8,139 nt of DNA from an uncultured Collinsella sp. (GTDB lineage: Bacteria; Actinomycetota; Coriobacteriia; Coriobacteriales; Coriobacteriaceae): NCBI GenBank assembly GCA_900545055.1, contig UQXP01000067.1, positions 1-8,139 on the forward strand, given 5' to 3'. The translations under genes were made by a program, and so were the position numbers. The notes beneath the pieces are model-generated. The model saw only the letters and a list, made by a program, of their open reading frames with translations, made no database searches and was not told where the DNA came from. The number at the start of each line of letters is the position of its first letter. The first letter of the stretch is position 1. Shown in pieces: positions 1 through 7,383 of this stretch.

Positions 1-88
1 TCTCGATGCAGCCCGGAACGGCGCGGCGCAGGGCCTCGACATGGCTCTCGCAGCGACGGGCGTAGACCTTCTTTTCAGGTTCTGCCAT
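1..88 (-). CDS. hyfG: Probable hydrogenase-4 large subunit HyfG, N-terminal 29 codons only
   Basis: Only the N-terminus is visible; the gene leaves the window at base 1. The reading begins MAEPEKKVYARRCESHVEAL and continues to ...VPGCIE without a stop. The ATG at 88-86 follows the hyfF stop by 4 bases, with a Shine-Dalgarno AGGTGA at 98-103 (9-base spacer) lying inside the last codons of hyfF, so translation is probably coupled. In E. coli hyf the gene after hyfF is hyfG, which fuses a NuoC-like domain to the NuoD-like [NiFe] catalytic subunit that reduces protons to H2. The fragment would be the start of the NuoC-like part, but it contains no diagnostic motif; the nickel-binding CxxC motifs would lie far outside. 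The product call rests mainly on gene order. A separate NuoC-like protein is the main alternative. Confidence 0.65.
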   Translation of the reverse strand, partial: MAEPEKKVYARRCESHVEALRRAVPGCIE

Positions 89-92
89 GGCG

Positions 93-1658
93 CTAATTCA
101 CCTCGCTTGTCTTGGTCTGGGAGCTAAACACCATGCGGTAGAGAGGAACCTCGTGGAGCTCTTCGACGCTCTGGTTCAAAACGACGGACGTTGCATCCTC
201 AACGCCGCTCGTGATGGCGACCGGCGTGGCGATACCGAACCACATGACTACGATCGCAAGGGCGATCTCGGGGATGATCATGAGGGCGGGCACCTCGTGG
301 CGCTTCATGCCCTCGGGCGCCTTGCCGAAGATGGACTTCAGCGCGATGCCGGTAAGGGCGAAGTACACGCCGGTGAGGCCGATGGCCACGAGCACGACCA
401 CCCAGATGGGACCGGACTGGACGCCGGCCACGAAGGTGAGGAACTCGGAGATGAACAGGGCGAACGGCGGGAAGGCGGCGAGCGCGAGCAGGGCGACGAT
501 GGTGAGCGCTGCCGTGACGGGAGCGATCTCGACGACGCCCTTGATCTTGTTCAGGTCGCGGGTGTGGTAGATGTGCTGGATGTTACCGGCCATGCAGAAG
601 GCGAGCGCCTTGGTGAAGCCATGGAAGATGCAGTGCAGCAGGCAGGCGGCGATACCGAGCGGACCACCGATACCCAGGCACAGCGCGACCACGCCGACGT
701 TGTCGACGGAGGAGTACGCGAAGCGGCGCTTGATATCGTCCTGCTTAAAGATGCACAGGGCGGCCACCAGGATGGACAGCGTGCCCAGGATGAGCAGGAG
801 CGTGCGCGGATAGGTGTCGCCCACCGTGATGATGGACAGGGAGTAGAAGCGGATGATCACCAGCATGGCGCACTTGAGCAGCACGCCCGAGAGCAGTGCG
901 GAGACCGGGCTCGGAGCCTGGGAGTGCGCATCGGGCAGCCAGGTGTGCATGGGGAACAGACCCGCCTTGGTGCCAAAGCCGATGACGATGAACGCGAACG
1001 CGAGGCGCACGAGCATCGGGTCGAACTGGTCGGCGTAGGGCATGATGGAGGTAAGGAACGCGGCCTCATGCGCGTTGGGCATGATATCGGCGGCGTTCGC
1101 GTAGATGAGCAGCGTGCCGAACAGGCCAAAGGCCACGCCGGCGGTGCAGACCATCGCGTACTTCCAAGACGCCTCGAGCGCCTGCTTGTTCTTGTAGATG
1201 CCCACGAGGAACACGGTCGACAGCGTGGTAGCCTCGACCGCCGCCCAGGTGAGGATGATGTTGTTGGACAGGCAGGCGAGCAGCATCGTGAAAACGAACA
1301 GGCTGAACAGCGCGTAGTACTGCTTGGTGCGCTCGGCCGGCATGGTCTTCTCCTCGATATCAATCTTGATATAGGAGATGGAGTACACGCCGGTGATGAA
1401 CCCGATGATGCCTACCAGAAGGACGAAGATCGACGAGAGCGAATCGAGATGGAGCCACAGGCCCAAAGCGTCGATATTCTGCCCGCTCGAGAGCATGGTT
1501 CCCGCGGTGACGACCGAAAGGACGAGGGTCGCCGCGACGGAGATGGTGTTGAGCCCCGCGAAGACGTCGTAAGACGTCGTTTTGGGGAGCGCAGCCATAA
1601 TCAGGGAGAACACGAGGGGACAAGCGAGCAGGGCGACCGTCAACATTGAAACATCCAT
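93..1658 (-). CDS. hyfF: Hydrogenase-4 membrane subunit HyfF (NuoM/NuoN-like antiporter-like protein)
   Basis: 521 residues, close to the roughly 526 I recall for E. coli HyfF. It is an integral membrane protein of about 13-14 helices, one of three antiporter-like subunits thought to form the ion-translocating arm. Conserved charged residues of the complex I/Mrp family are present: E142 in WAAVEATTLS, K231 in GFGTKAGLFPMHTWLPDAHS, K262 in LLSGVLLKCAML, K350 in HGFTKALAF, and K441 in a late helix (GIALKSIFGK). The stretch SNNIILTWAAVEATTLSTVF and the segment around 165-187 match HyfF better than HyfB or HyfD. A soluble tail of about 40 residues follows the last helix. The ATG at 1658 lies 3 bases after the hyfE stop, and its Shine-Dalgarno AAGGGG (1665-1670) is formed by the last hyfE codons, which indicates translational coupling. 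Stop TAG. Confidence 0.96.
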   Translation of the reverse strand: MDVSMLTVALLACPLVFSLIMAALPKTTSYDVFAGLNTISVAATLVLSVVTAGTMLSSGQNIDALGLWLHLDSLSSIFVLLVGIIGFITGVYSISYIKIDIEEKTMPAERTKQYYALFSLFVFTMLLACLSNNIILTWAAVEATTLSTVFLVGIYKNKQALEASWKYAMVCTAGVAFGLFGTLLIYANAADIMPNAHEAAFLTSIMPYADQFDPMLVRLAFAFIVIGFGTKAGLFPMHTWLPDAHSQAPSPVSALLSGVLLKCAMLVIIRFYSLSIITVGDTYPRTLLLILGTLSILVAALCIFKQDDIKRRFAYSSVDNVGVVALCLGIGGPLGIAACLLHCIFHGFTKALAFCMAGNIQHIYHTRDLNKIKGVVEIAPVTAALTIVALLALAAFPPFALFISEFLTFVAGVQSGPIWVVVLVAIGLTGVYFALTGIALKSIFGKAPEGMKRHEVPALMIIPEIALAIVVMWFGIATPVAITSGVEDATSVVLNQSVEELHEVPLYRMVFSSQTKTSEVN

Positions 1659-1661
1659 GGC

Positions 1662-2315
1662 CTACCCCTTCAATTCGGTCAGGTCGTGGGAGTCGAGCGA
1701 CTTGGTGTCGTTCCAGATCCTCACGACGACGGCGGACATGATGATGACGGCGAAAATGGCGTCGGTGGCGATGCCGATCTCGATGATCTCGGGGGCCGTG
1801 GGCGCGAGCAGGGCGAGCGTCACGTGGCTACCGTTCTCCATAAGGCAGTACCCGAAGATCTGCTTGAGGATGTTGCGCTGGGAGATGATGCACGTGAGGC
1901 CGACGAAGAAATGCGCGAAGCTGATGGCGAGGGCCGGAGTAGCCGCCCCGGCAGTGGGCAGGCTCAGGCGCGTGACCACCGCGAAGCAGACGGCCACCTC
2001 CAGACCGGTGAGGATGATGGTCCAAGCCGGCTTGATGGAGGAGGTCAGCGTGCTATCGGCAGGCGAACCCATCTTCTTGTAGGCACGGTTGAGAATGAAC
2101 GGAACGAGGATCACCTTGGTGACGAAGGCCGACGCGGCCCACATGAGAAGCTCGGTGGCACCGGTGGTGAGGCCCAGGGTGAGCAGCACGCCCACCAGGA
2201 CAACCGACTGGATCGCGTACCACTTGATGGCGGACGGGATGGTCTTCGAGACAACCACCATGGTGGAGGTCACGATCAGAAGACCGCCCAGGATATTGAC
2301 TAACGAATAACCCAT
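1662..2315 (-). CDS. hyfE: Hydrogenase-4 membrane subunit HyfE (NuoK/MrpC-like)
   Basis: 217 residues, essentially the length of E. coli HyfE (216 as I recall), with about seven predicted helices. The C-terminal half is NuoK/MrpC-like; the N-terminal half adds about three helices typical of HyfE. The most diagnostic segment is residues 146-164 (QRNILKQIFGYCLMENGSH), with E160 inside a membrane helix, followed by EIGIATDAIFAVII, where D185 sits where NuoK-type proteins carry a second membrane acidic residue. These buried acids are thought to link the membrane subunits in a proton or ion path. Other HyfE-like parts are SAFVTKVILVPFI and the LTELKG terminus. The gene follows hyfD after a 10-base gap and has the strongest ribosome site of the cluster (AGGAGGT, 2321-2327), which overlaps the hyfD stop. 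Stop TAG. Confidence 0.95.
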   Translation of the reverse strand: MGYSLVNILGGLLIVTSTMVVVSKTIPSAIKWYAIQSVVLVGVLLTLGLTTGATELLMWAASAFVTKVILVPFILNRAYKKMGSPADSTLTSSIKPAWTIILTGLEVAVCFAVVTRLSLPTAGAATPALAISFAHFFVGLTCIISQRNILKQIFGYCLMENGSHVTLALLAPTAPEIIEIGIATDAIFAVIIMSAVVVRIWNDTKSLDSHDLTELKG

Positions 2316-2320
2316 GTCCT

Positions 2321-2327
2321 ACCTCCT
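2321..2327 (-). promoter_or_regulatory. Shine-Dalgarno site of hyfE, overlapping the hyfD stop
   Basis: On the minus strand the sequence reads TTAGGAGGTAGGACATG. The AGGAGGT is a near-perfect anti-16S match with a 5-base spacer to the hyfE ATG, and its first bases are shared with the hyfD TAG. A ribosome finishing hyfD is therefore already over the hyfE start site. It is the best Shine-Dalgarno match seen among the genes here. Confidence 0.85.
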
Positions 2328-3783
2328 AACCCATCCAACTAGAGGACAGAGGACCGGCGACGACGACCATGATCATGAGGACGACGAACACGAACGCCAT
2401 GGCGCGCGGAAGGGGCTGGCCGGCGGCCACGGTCTCGCTCGGCTCACCGGGCAGGACCTTACCCATCCAACGCAGGAACCATGCGAAGGTGGCGACGGTC
2501 TCGACTACCATGACGCACACGAGGACGAAGATGACCGTGTTGGTAGCACCAACCGCGAAGCCACCGGAAATGATCTGGAACTTGGAGAAGAACGTGCTCA
2601 TGGGGGGCACGCCGGCGATAGCGGTCGCGGCGACCGCGAAGCCCACGCCCGTGACCGGGTACTTCTTCATGAGGCCCTGGATCTTGGGCAGCATACGGGT
2701 TCCCAGCGTGAAGCTGAGGGAGCCGGCGATGAGGAAGAACAGGGTCTTGGTGAACGCGTGGTTGAAGATGTGCTCGACGGCGCCGTTAAACGCCATCTGG
2801 CTTCCGAACACGGAGAGGCCCAGGCCGAAGAACACGTAGGCGAGCTGCGCGATCGTCGAGAAGGCGAGCAGGCGCTTCATATCCTTCTGGGGCAGGTACA
2901 TGAGGAAGCCGAAGAGCATGGTCACGACGGCGTCGATGATGGCAACCCAACCGACGATCTCGGGGATCTCGCCGGCGCTCGCAAGAGCGCGGGCGAACAC
3001 GCACACGCCGACCTTCACCATGGACGCGCCATGGAGGTAGGCGGAAACGGGCGTAGGGGCCTCCATTGCGGAGGGCAGCCACATGTAGAGCGGGAACTGG
3101 GCGGACTTGGCCCAAGCGGCGAACAGGATGAGCAGCAGCACGACGGTCTTCATACCGGAATCGAGCTGGGAGATCGCGCTCAGCGCGAACGTGCCGGTTC
3201 CGGCGAACAGGAAGGCCGCGCCAATATAGAGTCCCAGAGCGCCGATATGGGTGATGATAAGCGCCTTCATACCGGCCTTCTTGGCCGTGGGCGTCATGTA
3301 GTAGCTGATGAGGCCCCAGGAGCACACGCCGGTGATCTCGAAGAAAACGAGCTGGCCGACGATGGTGGAGCTGTAAGCGAGACCGGCCATGGCGCCGATG
3401 AACGTGGAGAAGTACACGTAGAAGCGACGACGGGGCGCGTCGGGATGCTCCTTGTTCTTATCGCTCATGTACGGGAACGAATAGATGACGACGAGCAGAC
3501 CGATAGCGACGAACGCGGGTGCGAGCAGCGTGCTCATCCGGTCAAATATGAAGCCCATGACCAAGGTCTGGCCCATACTCGCCCAGGTTACATCGACCGC
3601 GTTCATGCCGTTTCCGGCAAACGTCGCAGCCAAGCCAACGGAAGCGACCGTGGCGATGCCGCCGGCGAGTGCGCAGATCCATTTAGCGTAGGGACGCGGC
3701 AGCATGACGATGAGCAGGGAGCCCAGCATGGGGACGGCGATCGCCACCATGGCAAAGAGGGACAAGCTCGATTCGATTGACAT
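2326..3783 (-). CDS. hyfD: Hydrogenase-4 membrane subunit HyfD (NuoL/MrpA-like antiporter-like protein)
   Basis: 485 residues (E. coli HyfD about 479), roughly 14 membrane helices. This is the antiporter-like subunit nearest to NuoL and the N-terminal part of MrpA, as shown by AAWAKSAQFPLYMWLPSAME followed by APTPVSAYLHGASMVKVGV. Ion-channel residues: E149 in VFFEITGVCSW, K226 and K257 in that block, K346 in NHAFTKTLFF, and E428 in VVETVATFAWFLRW, an acidic residue in a late helix where some paralogues have lysine. The segments YLPQKDMKRLLAFSTIAQLA and GKVLPGEPSETVAAG match HyfD closely as I remember it. HyfD, together with HyfE and HyfF, separates Hyf-type FHL from the smaller Hyc-type (FHL-1), which has only one antiporter-like subunit. 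The ATG at 3783 has AAGGGAG (3789-3795) upstream with a 5-base spacer, 16 bases after the hyfC stop. Stop TAG. Confidence 0.96.
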   Translation of the reverse strand: MSIESSLSLFAMVAIAVPMLGSLLIVMLPRPYAKWICALAGGIATVASVGLAATFAGNGMNAVDVTWASMGQTLVMGFIFDRMSTLLAPAFVAIGLLVVIYSFPYMSDKNKEHPDAPRRRFYVYFSTFIGAMAGLAYSSTIVGQLVFFEITGVCSWGLISYYMTPTAKKAGMKALIITHIGALGLYIGAAFLFAGTGTFALSAISQLDSGMKTVVLLLILFAAWAKSAQFPLYMWLPSAMEAPTPVSAYLHGASMVKVGVCVFARALASAGEIPEIVGWVAIIDAVVTMLFGFLMYLPQKDMKRLLAFSTIAQLAYVFFGLGLSVFGSQMAFNGAVEHIFNHAFTKTLFFLIAGSLSFTLGTRMLPKIQGLMKKYPVTGVGFAVAATAIAGVPPMSTFFSKFQIISGGFAVGATNTVIFVLVCVMVVETVATFAWFLRWMGKVLPGEPSETVAAGQPLPRAMAFVFVVLMIMVVVAGPLSSSWMG

Positions 3784-3799
3784 AGTTTCTCCCTTCTCC

Positions 3800-4723
3800 C
3801 TACACGCCTACGACAACGAAGACGAACGCGAGGACCGCGATGCCGACGACGGCCCAGGTCTGGTTACCGAGCACCTTGAAGCGCGAACGGGACACGGAGT
3901 TCTCGAGCACACCGCAGACGACGAAATCGACCAGGCACTTGGCGAGGAAGATGACGGCGCCCACGAGAGCGGTGACGCCGATGGTCGCGGGCTCTCCCCA
4001 GGGGATGAAGATGGAGGTGAACCAAGCGACGACCACGACCTGCTTCATGCCCATGGCGAGCTTCATCATGGCCAGGGACGGGCCGGAGAGCTCGGCGAGC
4101 GGGCCCTCCTGGAGCTCCTGCTCGGCTTCGGCCTGATCGAACGGAAGCTTGCCGAGCTCCATGTAACAGGCGGCCGCGAAGGCGACGCCGGCGAGGATGA
4201 CGGCGACGACGCTCGAGACGTTGCCCGTAACGATGTGCTGACCCATGGTCGCAATGTCCGTGGAGCCGCACACGATGGCGACGGTAAACAGCGCGATGAG
4301 CATGGACGGCTCGATGAGCACGCTCATGAGGAGCTCGCGGATACCGCCGAAGCCCGCGTAGGCGTTGGAGGAATCCACGCCGGACAGCGCGAAGAAGAAG
4401 CGGGACAGTGCAAGCGCGTACATGATGGTGATGGCGTCACCGAAGACGGGCATGGGGCTCTCGAGCGTGAACATGGGCAGGCCCATGGCGAGCATGAACG
4501 ACACCGCGAAGAACAGCGGCGGCACGATGCGCAGCACGAAGCTCGAGTCGGAACTCACGGACTCGGGACGCGCCATGAGCTTCGCGAGGTCCCGGTAATC
4601 CTGAAGGATGGACGGACCGCGGCGATTGTGCATCTTCGCGCGAATCACACGGGCGAGGCCGGAGAAGAAGGGCGCGACCAGCATGACCACGAGGCCCTGC
4701 GCTATCGCAAGAACGATGTTCAT
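3800..4723 (-). CDS. hyfC: Hydrogenase-4 membrane anchor HyfC (NuoH/HycD-like)
   Basis: 307 residues, the usual HycD/HyfC size, with eight predicted helices (about 3-25, 62-85, 97-115, 137-153, 168-187, 225-240, 245-272, 287-307). It belongs to the NuoH family and joins the soluble hydrogenase arm to the membrane arm. Visible signatures are RAKMHNRRGPSILQDYRDL near residue 28, SRFFFALSGVDSSNAYAG (107-124), and the NuoH-type loop MELGKLPFDQAEAEQELQEG (188-207) with D196, E199 and E201, acidic residues thought to couple catalysis to ion movement. The start was chosen at 4723: the frame stays open further upstream into hyfB, but only this ATG has a Shine-Dalgarno (GGGGAGAGGA, 4728-4737) and gives the family N-terminus MNIVLAIAQG. 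The gap after hyfB is 17 bases. Stop TAG. Confidence 0.97.
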   Translation of the reverse strand: MNIVLAIAQGLVVMLVAPFFSGLARVIRAKMHNRRGPSILQDYRDLAKLMARPESVSSDSSFVLRIVPPLFFAVSFMLAMGLPMFTLESPMPVFGDAITIMYALALSRFFFALSGVDSSNAYAGFGGIRELLMSVLIEPSMLIALFTVAIVCGSTDIATMGQHIVTGNVSSVVAVILAGVAFAAACYMELGKLPFDQAEAEQELQEGPLAELSGPSLAMMKLAMGMKQVVVVAWFTSIFIPWGEPATIGVTALVGAVIFLAKCLVDFVVCGVLENSVSRSRFKVLGNQTWAVVGIAVLAFVFVVVGV

Positions 4724-4740
4724 AATATCCTCTCCCCTCT

Positions 4741-6759
4741 CTAGACCATGACCACGGCGAGCACGAGGAAGACCACGAGCGCCGCGACGATGTAGCAGAT
4801 GTATACAGAGTAGTTGCCGCCCTCGATCTTGGAGGCGAGGCCGGCCAGCTTGTCGGCACCCTCGCTCGGTGCATCGACCAGGAAACGGTCGGGCAGGGGC
4901 TCGACGCCCTGGGCAACACCGGTGAGCTTCTGGAACACGTGCGCGATGGACCAGCAGATCTTGGTGCATACCTCGCGCAGGGAGTAGAGCGGGCCCATGA
5001 AGAGCTCGACGTCGGACGCGAAGCTCGTGGCGACGACGGGCATGTGCTCGTTGGGCTCATAGCCACACGCCCAAGGGTCGGTCTTCTTAGCGGGGGCCTT
5101 GGTGCCGAGGCAGGACCTCAACGCGAACGCGAGGCCGGTGAGGACCACGAGCGCGATGGCGATCGCGGGGGTGGAGGTGGCGGCACCGGAAATCTCATTC
5201 ACGAGAGAGAAGCCCGAGGTGGCTGTGACGGCGGAGCCGGAAAGCACGCTCTGGGCGACGTCGCCCAGAACCGGGGCGATGACGGGAGAGCCGATTCCCA
5301 GCACCACGCAGATGGCCGCGAGGAGCATCTGCGAGAACAACATCGGAGCCGGGGACTCCTTGGCGTTCGCAGCCTCCTGGGAACGAGGGCTGCTCGCGAA
5401 CGAGACGCCGTAGGCCTTCACGAAGCACGTGACGGCCAGGGCACCGGTGATGGCGAGGGCGGCCGCGGAGGCGACGGCGAACACCATGACGACCGGGTCG
5501 GAGAGCGTCGAGATGTTGAACAGGGACTGGTAGGTGAACCACTCGGAAACGAAGCCGTTGAGCGGCGGGATGGCCGAGATGGCAAGGGCACCGATGAGGA
5601 AGCAGACGGCCGTGACCGGCATGCGGCGGAACAGACCGCCCATCTTCTCCATGTTGCGCGTACCCGTGGCATAGAGCAGGGAGCCCGCGCCGAGGAACAG
5701 CTCGCCCTTGAACATGGCGTGGTTGAGCGTGTGGTAGAGGGCGGCCATGAGCGCGATCGTCGCGATGACGTCGTTGCCCAGGGCGTGCGCCGTCATGGAC
5801 GCGCCGACACCGAGCAAGATGATGCCGATGTTCTCGACGGAGTGATAGGCCAGCAGGCGCTTGATGTCGTGCTCGTGGAGAGCGTAGACGACACCCAGGA
5901 CCGACGAGATGGATCCGAAGACTAGGACCATGAGGCCCCACCAGAGCTGGACGCCCGAACCCGCGAGCAGGTCGAGGCCGACCTTGAGGATTCCCAGGAT
6001 ACCGATCTTGATCATGCCGCCGGACATGAGGGCGGACACGTTGGACGGCGCCTCGGGGTGCGCCTGGGGCAGCCAGGAGTGCAGCGGGATGATACCGGCC
6101 TTTGCGCCGAATCCGAAGAACGCGAGGACGAAGCACACGGAGGAGACGGCGGGTCCAAAGTCATGCGTACGGAAATCACTGAAGCTGAAGGAACCGCCCA
6201 CGCCGTTGGTCATGAGCAGGAAGCTCGCCATGATGAGGACGAAGCCCACGTGCGCGATGACGAAGTAGAGCCAACCGCCCCTAATGGAGTTCTTGTTCTC
6301 CTCGATGACGACAAGGAAGTAGCTCGTAAGCGACATGAGCTCAAAGGCGACCAGGAACCAAAACACGTTGTCGGCGGTAATGACGAGCATCATGGAGGCG
6401 ACGAAGGTGTTCATGAAGAAGCCGGCGCGCCCGACCTTGCCCGGGTACTCGTCGAAGTAGGACAGACCGTAGATGAAGCCCGCAAAGGCGAGGATCGAGA
6501 TGAGGACCACGATCAGGCCCGCAAGGCCGTTAAGCAAGAGCTCGAGACGGGCGAACGGGAAGAAGAAGACCGTGTTGAGGGACGTAACGTCGCCAAGCAC
6601 GGCCTTGAGGCCCGCGATGAACGACAGCACGGCCGCGACGGCGCCAATCAGGCAGCCGGCGGTCTTGGCGGCGTTATCGGTCTTAATCAGCAGAACCGAG
6701 GCGAGCGCACCGATGCACGAGACGGCAAGCGATGCGATAAACAGCGTCATGCTATCCAT
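4741..6759 (-). CDS. hyfB: Hydrogenase-4 membrane subunit HyfB (HycC-like, antiporter-like)
   Basis: 672 residues, the length I recall for E. coli HyfB; about 16 membrane helices including a separate final one (about 650-672). The core is NuoL/Mrp-like with E140 in VAFELMSLTSYF, K220 in GFGAKAGIIPLHSWLPQAHP, K251 in LMSGGMIKIGILG, a His-rich helix LYHTLNHAMFKGELFLGAG (H343, H347, K351), and K448 in a late helix. Residues 560-630 form the loop typical of HycC/HyfB (DPWACGYEPNEHMPVVATSF and on), which precedes the long C-terminal part associated with lateral helices in this family. The role is in the membrane arm, docking beside HyfC and possibly translocating ions. Its start overlaps the hyfA end by 8 bases. 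An in-frame ATG three codons later (6750) is possible but lies 17 bases from the Shine-Dalgarno, so 6759 is preferred. Stop TAG. Confidence 0.96.
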   Translation of the reverse strand: MDSMTLFIASLAVSCIGALASVLLIKTDNAAKTAGCLIGAVAAVLSFIAGLKAVLGDVTSLNTVFFFPFARLELLLNGLAGLIVVLISILAFAGFIYGLSYFDEYPGKVGRAGFFMNTFVASMMLVITADNVFWFLVAFELMSLTSYFLVVIEENKNSIRGGWLYFVIAHVGFVLIMASFLLMTNGVGGSFSFSDFRTHDFGPAVSSVCFVLAFFGFGAKAGIIPLHSWLPQAHPEAPSNVSALMSGGMIKIGILGILKVGLDLLAGSGVQLWWGLMVLVFGSISSVLGVVYALHEHDIKRLLAYHSVENIGIILLGVGASMTAHALGNDVIATIALMAALYHTLNHAMFKGELFLGAGSLLYATGTRNMEKMGGLFRRMPVTAVCFLIGALAISAIPPLNGFVSEWFTYQSLFNISTLSDPVVMVFAVASAAALAITGALAVTCFVKAYGVSFASSPRSQEAANAKESPAPMLFSQMLLAAICVVLGIGSPVIAPVLGDVAQSVLSGSAVTATSGFSLVNEISGAATSTPAIAIALVVLTGLAFALRSCLGTKAPAKKTDPWACGYEPNEHMPVVATSFASDVELFMGPLYSLREVCTKICWSIAHVFQKLTGVAQGVEPLPDRFLVDAPSEGADKLAGLASKIEGGNYSVYICYIVAALVVFLVLAVVMV

Positions 6760-7369
6760 TGTTTACGCTCCCTTCTGCTTTCTCGGACAGGCCCTGGGCC
6801 ACAGCGGTAACGTCGACGACCGGACCGTTTTCGATCGAGCGCAGGCGCTTGGCCTCGTCGAGCTCGCGATCGGCCGCGCCGCCCATGACGGTCAGCGCCT
6901 TGGTGGGGCACGCCGCCACGCAGTGCGGACCCTCGGGGTCGAAGGCGCACAGGTCGCACTTGACGGCACAGGTGTACTGGCCGGGCGCCCACGTAAGCAG
7001 GCTGCTCAGGGACTTAGGGTACGAAGGCGTCGGGTCGCACATGCCTGCGACACCGGCAATAGACGTGCCGTCCGGATGGATGGCGCCGAAGGGGCACGCG
7101 ATGGCGCACAGCCTGCACCCGATGCACTCCAGCTCCTTAACGTGGATGCGGTCGCCATCGTGCTCGATGGCGTTCACCGGGCAGACCTCGGCGCAAGGGG
7201 CACCCTCGCAATGGTGGCAGGCCAGGGCGGCCGAGATGCCGCCGGTCTTCACGAGCGCCAGACGCGGCGTGTCCTGAAGACCCTGCATCCGGTGGGCATC
7301 TGCACAGGCGGACTGGCATGTTCCGCAGCCGATGCACCTCTCCGGGTTGATATCGATGAAGCGGTTCAT
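6752..7369 (-). CDS. hyfA: Hydrogenase-4 polyferredoxin subunit HyfA (HycB-like, four 4Fe-4S clusters)
   Basis: 205 residues, the length of E. coli HyfA as I recall. It is a cytoplasmic iron-sulfur protein that carries electrons from FdhF to the hydrogenase small subunit. Sixteen cysteines fall into four groups: C12/C15/C18/C22, C51/C54/C59/C63, C82/C85/C88/C92 and C138/C141/C150/C154. That is enough for four [4Fe-4S] clusters with the pairing pattern of the HycB/HyfA/DmsB family. The N-terminus MNRFIDINPERCIGCGTC and KCDLCAFDPEGPHCVAACP are HyfA-like. An in-frame GTG at 7375 would add two residues, but it sits inside the Shine-Dalgarno AAAGGAAG (7375-7382), whose AAGGA core is 7 bases from the ATG at 7369, so the ATG was chosen. 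No signal peptide. A hairpin separates it from fdhF upstream; its 3' end overlaps hyfB. Stop TAG. Confidence 0.96.
   Translation of the reverse strand: MNRFIDINPERCIGCGTCQSACADAHRMQGLQDTPRLALVKTGGISAALACHHCEGAPCAEVCPVNAIEHDGDRIHVKELECIGCRLCAIACPFGAIHPDGTSIAGVAGMCDPTPSYPKSLSSLLTWAPGQYTCAVKCDLCAFDPEGPHCVAACPTKALTVMGGAADRELDEAKRLRSIENGPVVDVTAVAQGLSEKAEGSVNNG
6768..6774 (-). promoter_or_regulatory. Shine-Dalgarno site of hyfB inside the hyfA 3' end
   Basis: AAGGGAG on the minus strand lies within hyfA codons, 8 bases before the hyfB ATG at 6759. It decides the hyfB start in favour of 6759 over the ATG at 6750. It also means hyfB is probably translated by coupling through the 8-base overlap, which would keep the two partner subunits in proportion. 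Confidence 0.8.
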
Positions 7370-7374
7370 CCCCA

Positions 7375-7382
7375 CTTCCTTT
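7375..7382 (-). promoter_or_regulatory. Shine-Dalgarno site of hyfA
   Basis: AAAGGAAG on the minus strand, with its AAGGA core 7 bases from the ATG at 7369. It begins 9 bases after the base of the 13-bp hairpin in the fdhF-hyfA spacer, so the hairpin would sit at the upstream edge of an initiating ribosome. The site fixes the ATG, rather than the GTG at 7375, as the hyfA start. Confidence 0.85.
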
Positions 7383-7383
7383 C

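Noticed and set aside
87..1649. A 520-codon open frame on the plus strand covering nearly all of hyfF, with similar long ones opposite hyfD (2314-3780) and hyfB (4939-5925, 6058-6810)
   Set aside because: These frames are in exact codon register with the real minus-strand genes. Stops there would need TTA, CTA or TCA codons in the genes, which GC-biased codon use avoids. The predicted products are Asp/Glu/His/Gly-rich mirror images of membrane proteins with no family features, so they are artefacts.
3061..3120. HyfD has PLYMWLPSAME instead of the PLHSWLPQAH / PMHTWLPDAH form in HyfB and HyfF
   Set aside because: NuoL/MrpA-type subunits commonly lack these histidines, so this is a subfamily trait, not a defect.
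3704..4744. A 346-codon plus-strand open frame opposite hyfC
   Set aside because: Same antisense effect over hyfC, with a charged low-complexity product and no plausible start signal of its own.
4724..4969. An N-terminal extension of hyfC reaching back into hyfB
   Set aside because: The frame is open, but the added residues are Arg/Pro-rich and unlike the family, and the ATG at 4723 has a good Shine-Dalgarno and the expected HyfC N-terminus.
93..6759. Similar blocks in hyfB, hyfD and hyfF (WLP...AP..VSAL/Y around the second channel lysine), which could look like a recent duplication
   Set aside because: These are ancient paralogues of the antiporter family. They are diverged in sequence and length, and each matches its own Hyf orthologue, so they are not recent repeats.
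7370..7375. GTG start for hyfA at 7375
   Set aside because: The GTG lies within the ribosome-binding site; the ATG at 7369 has correct spacing and matches the family N-terminus.
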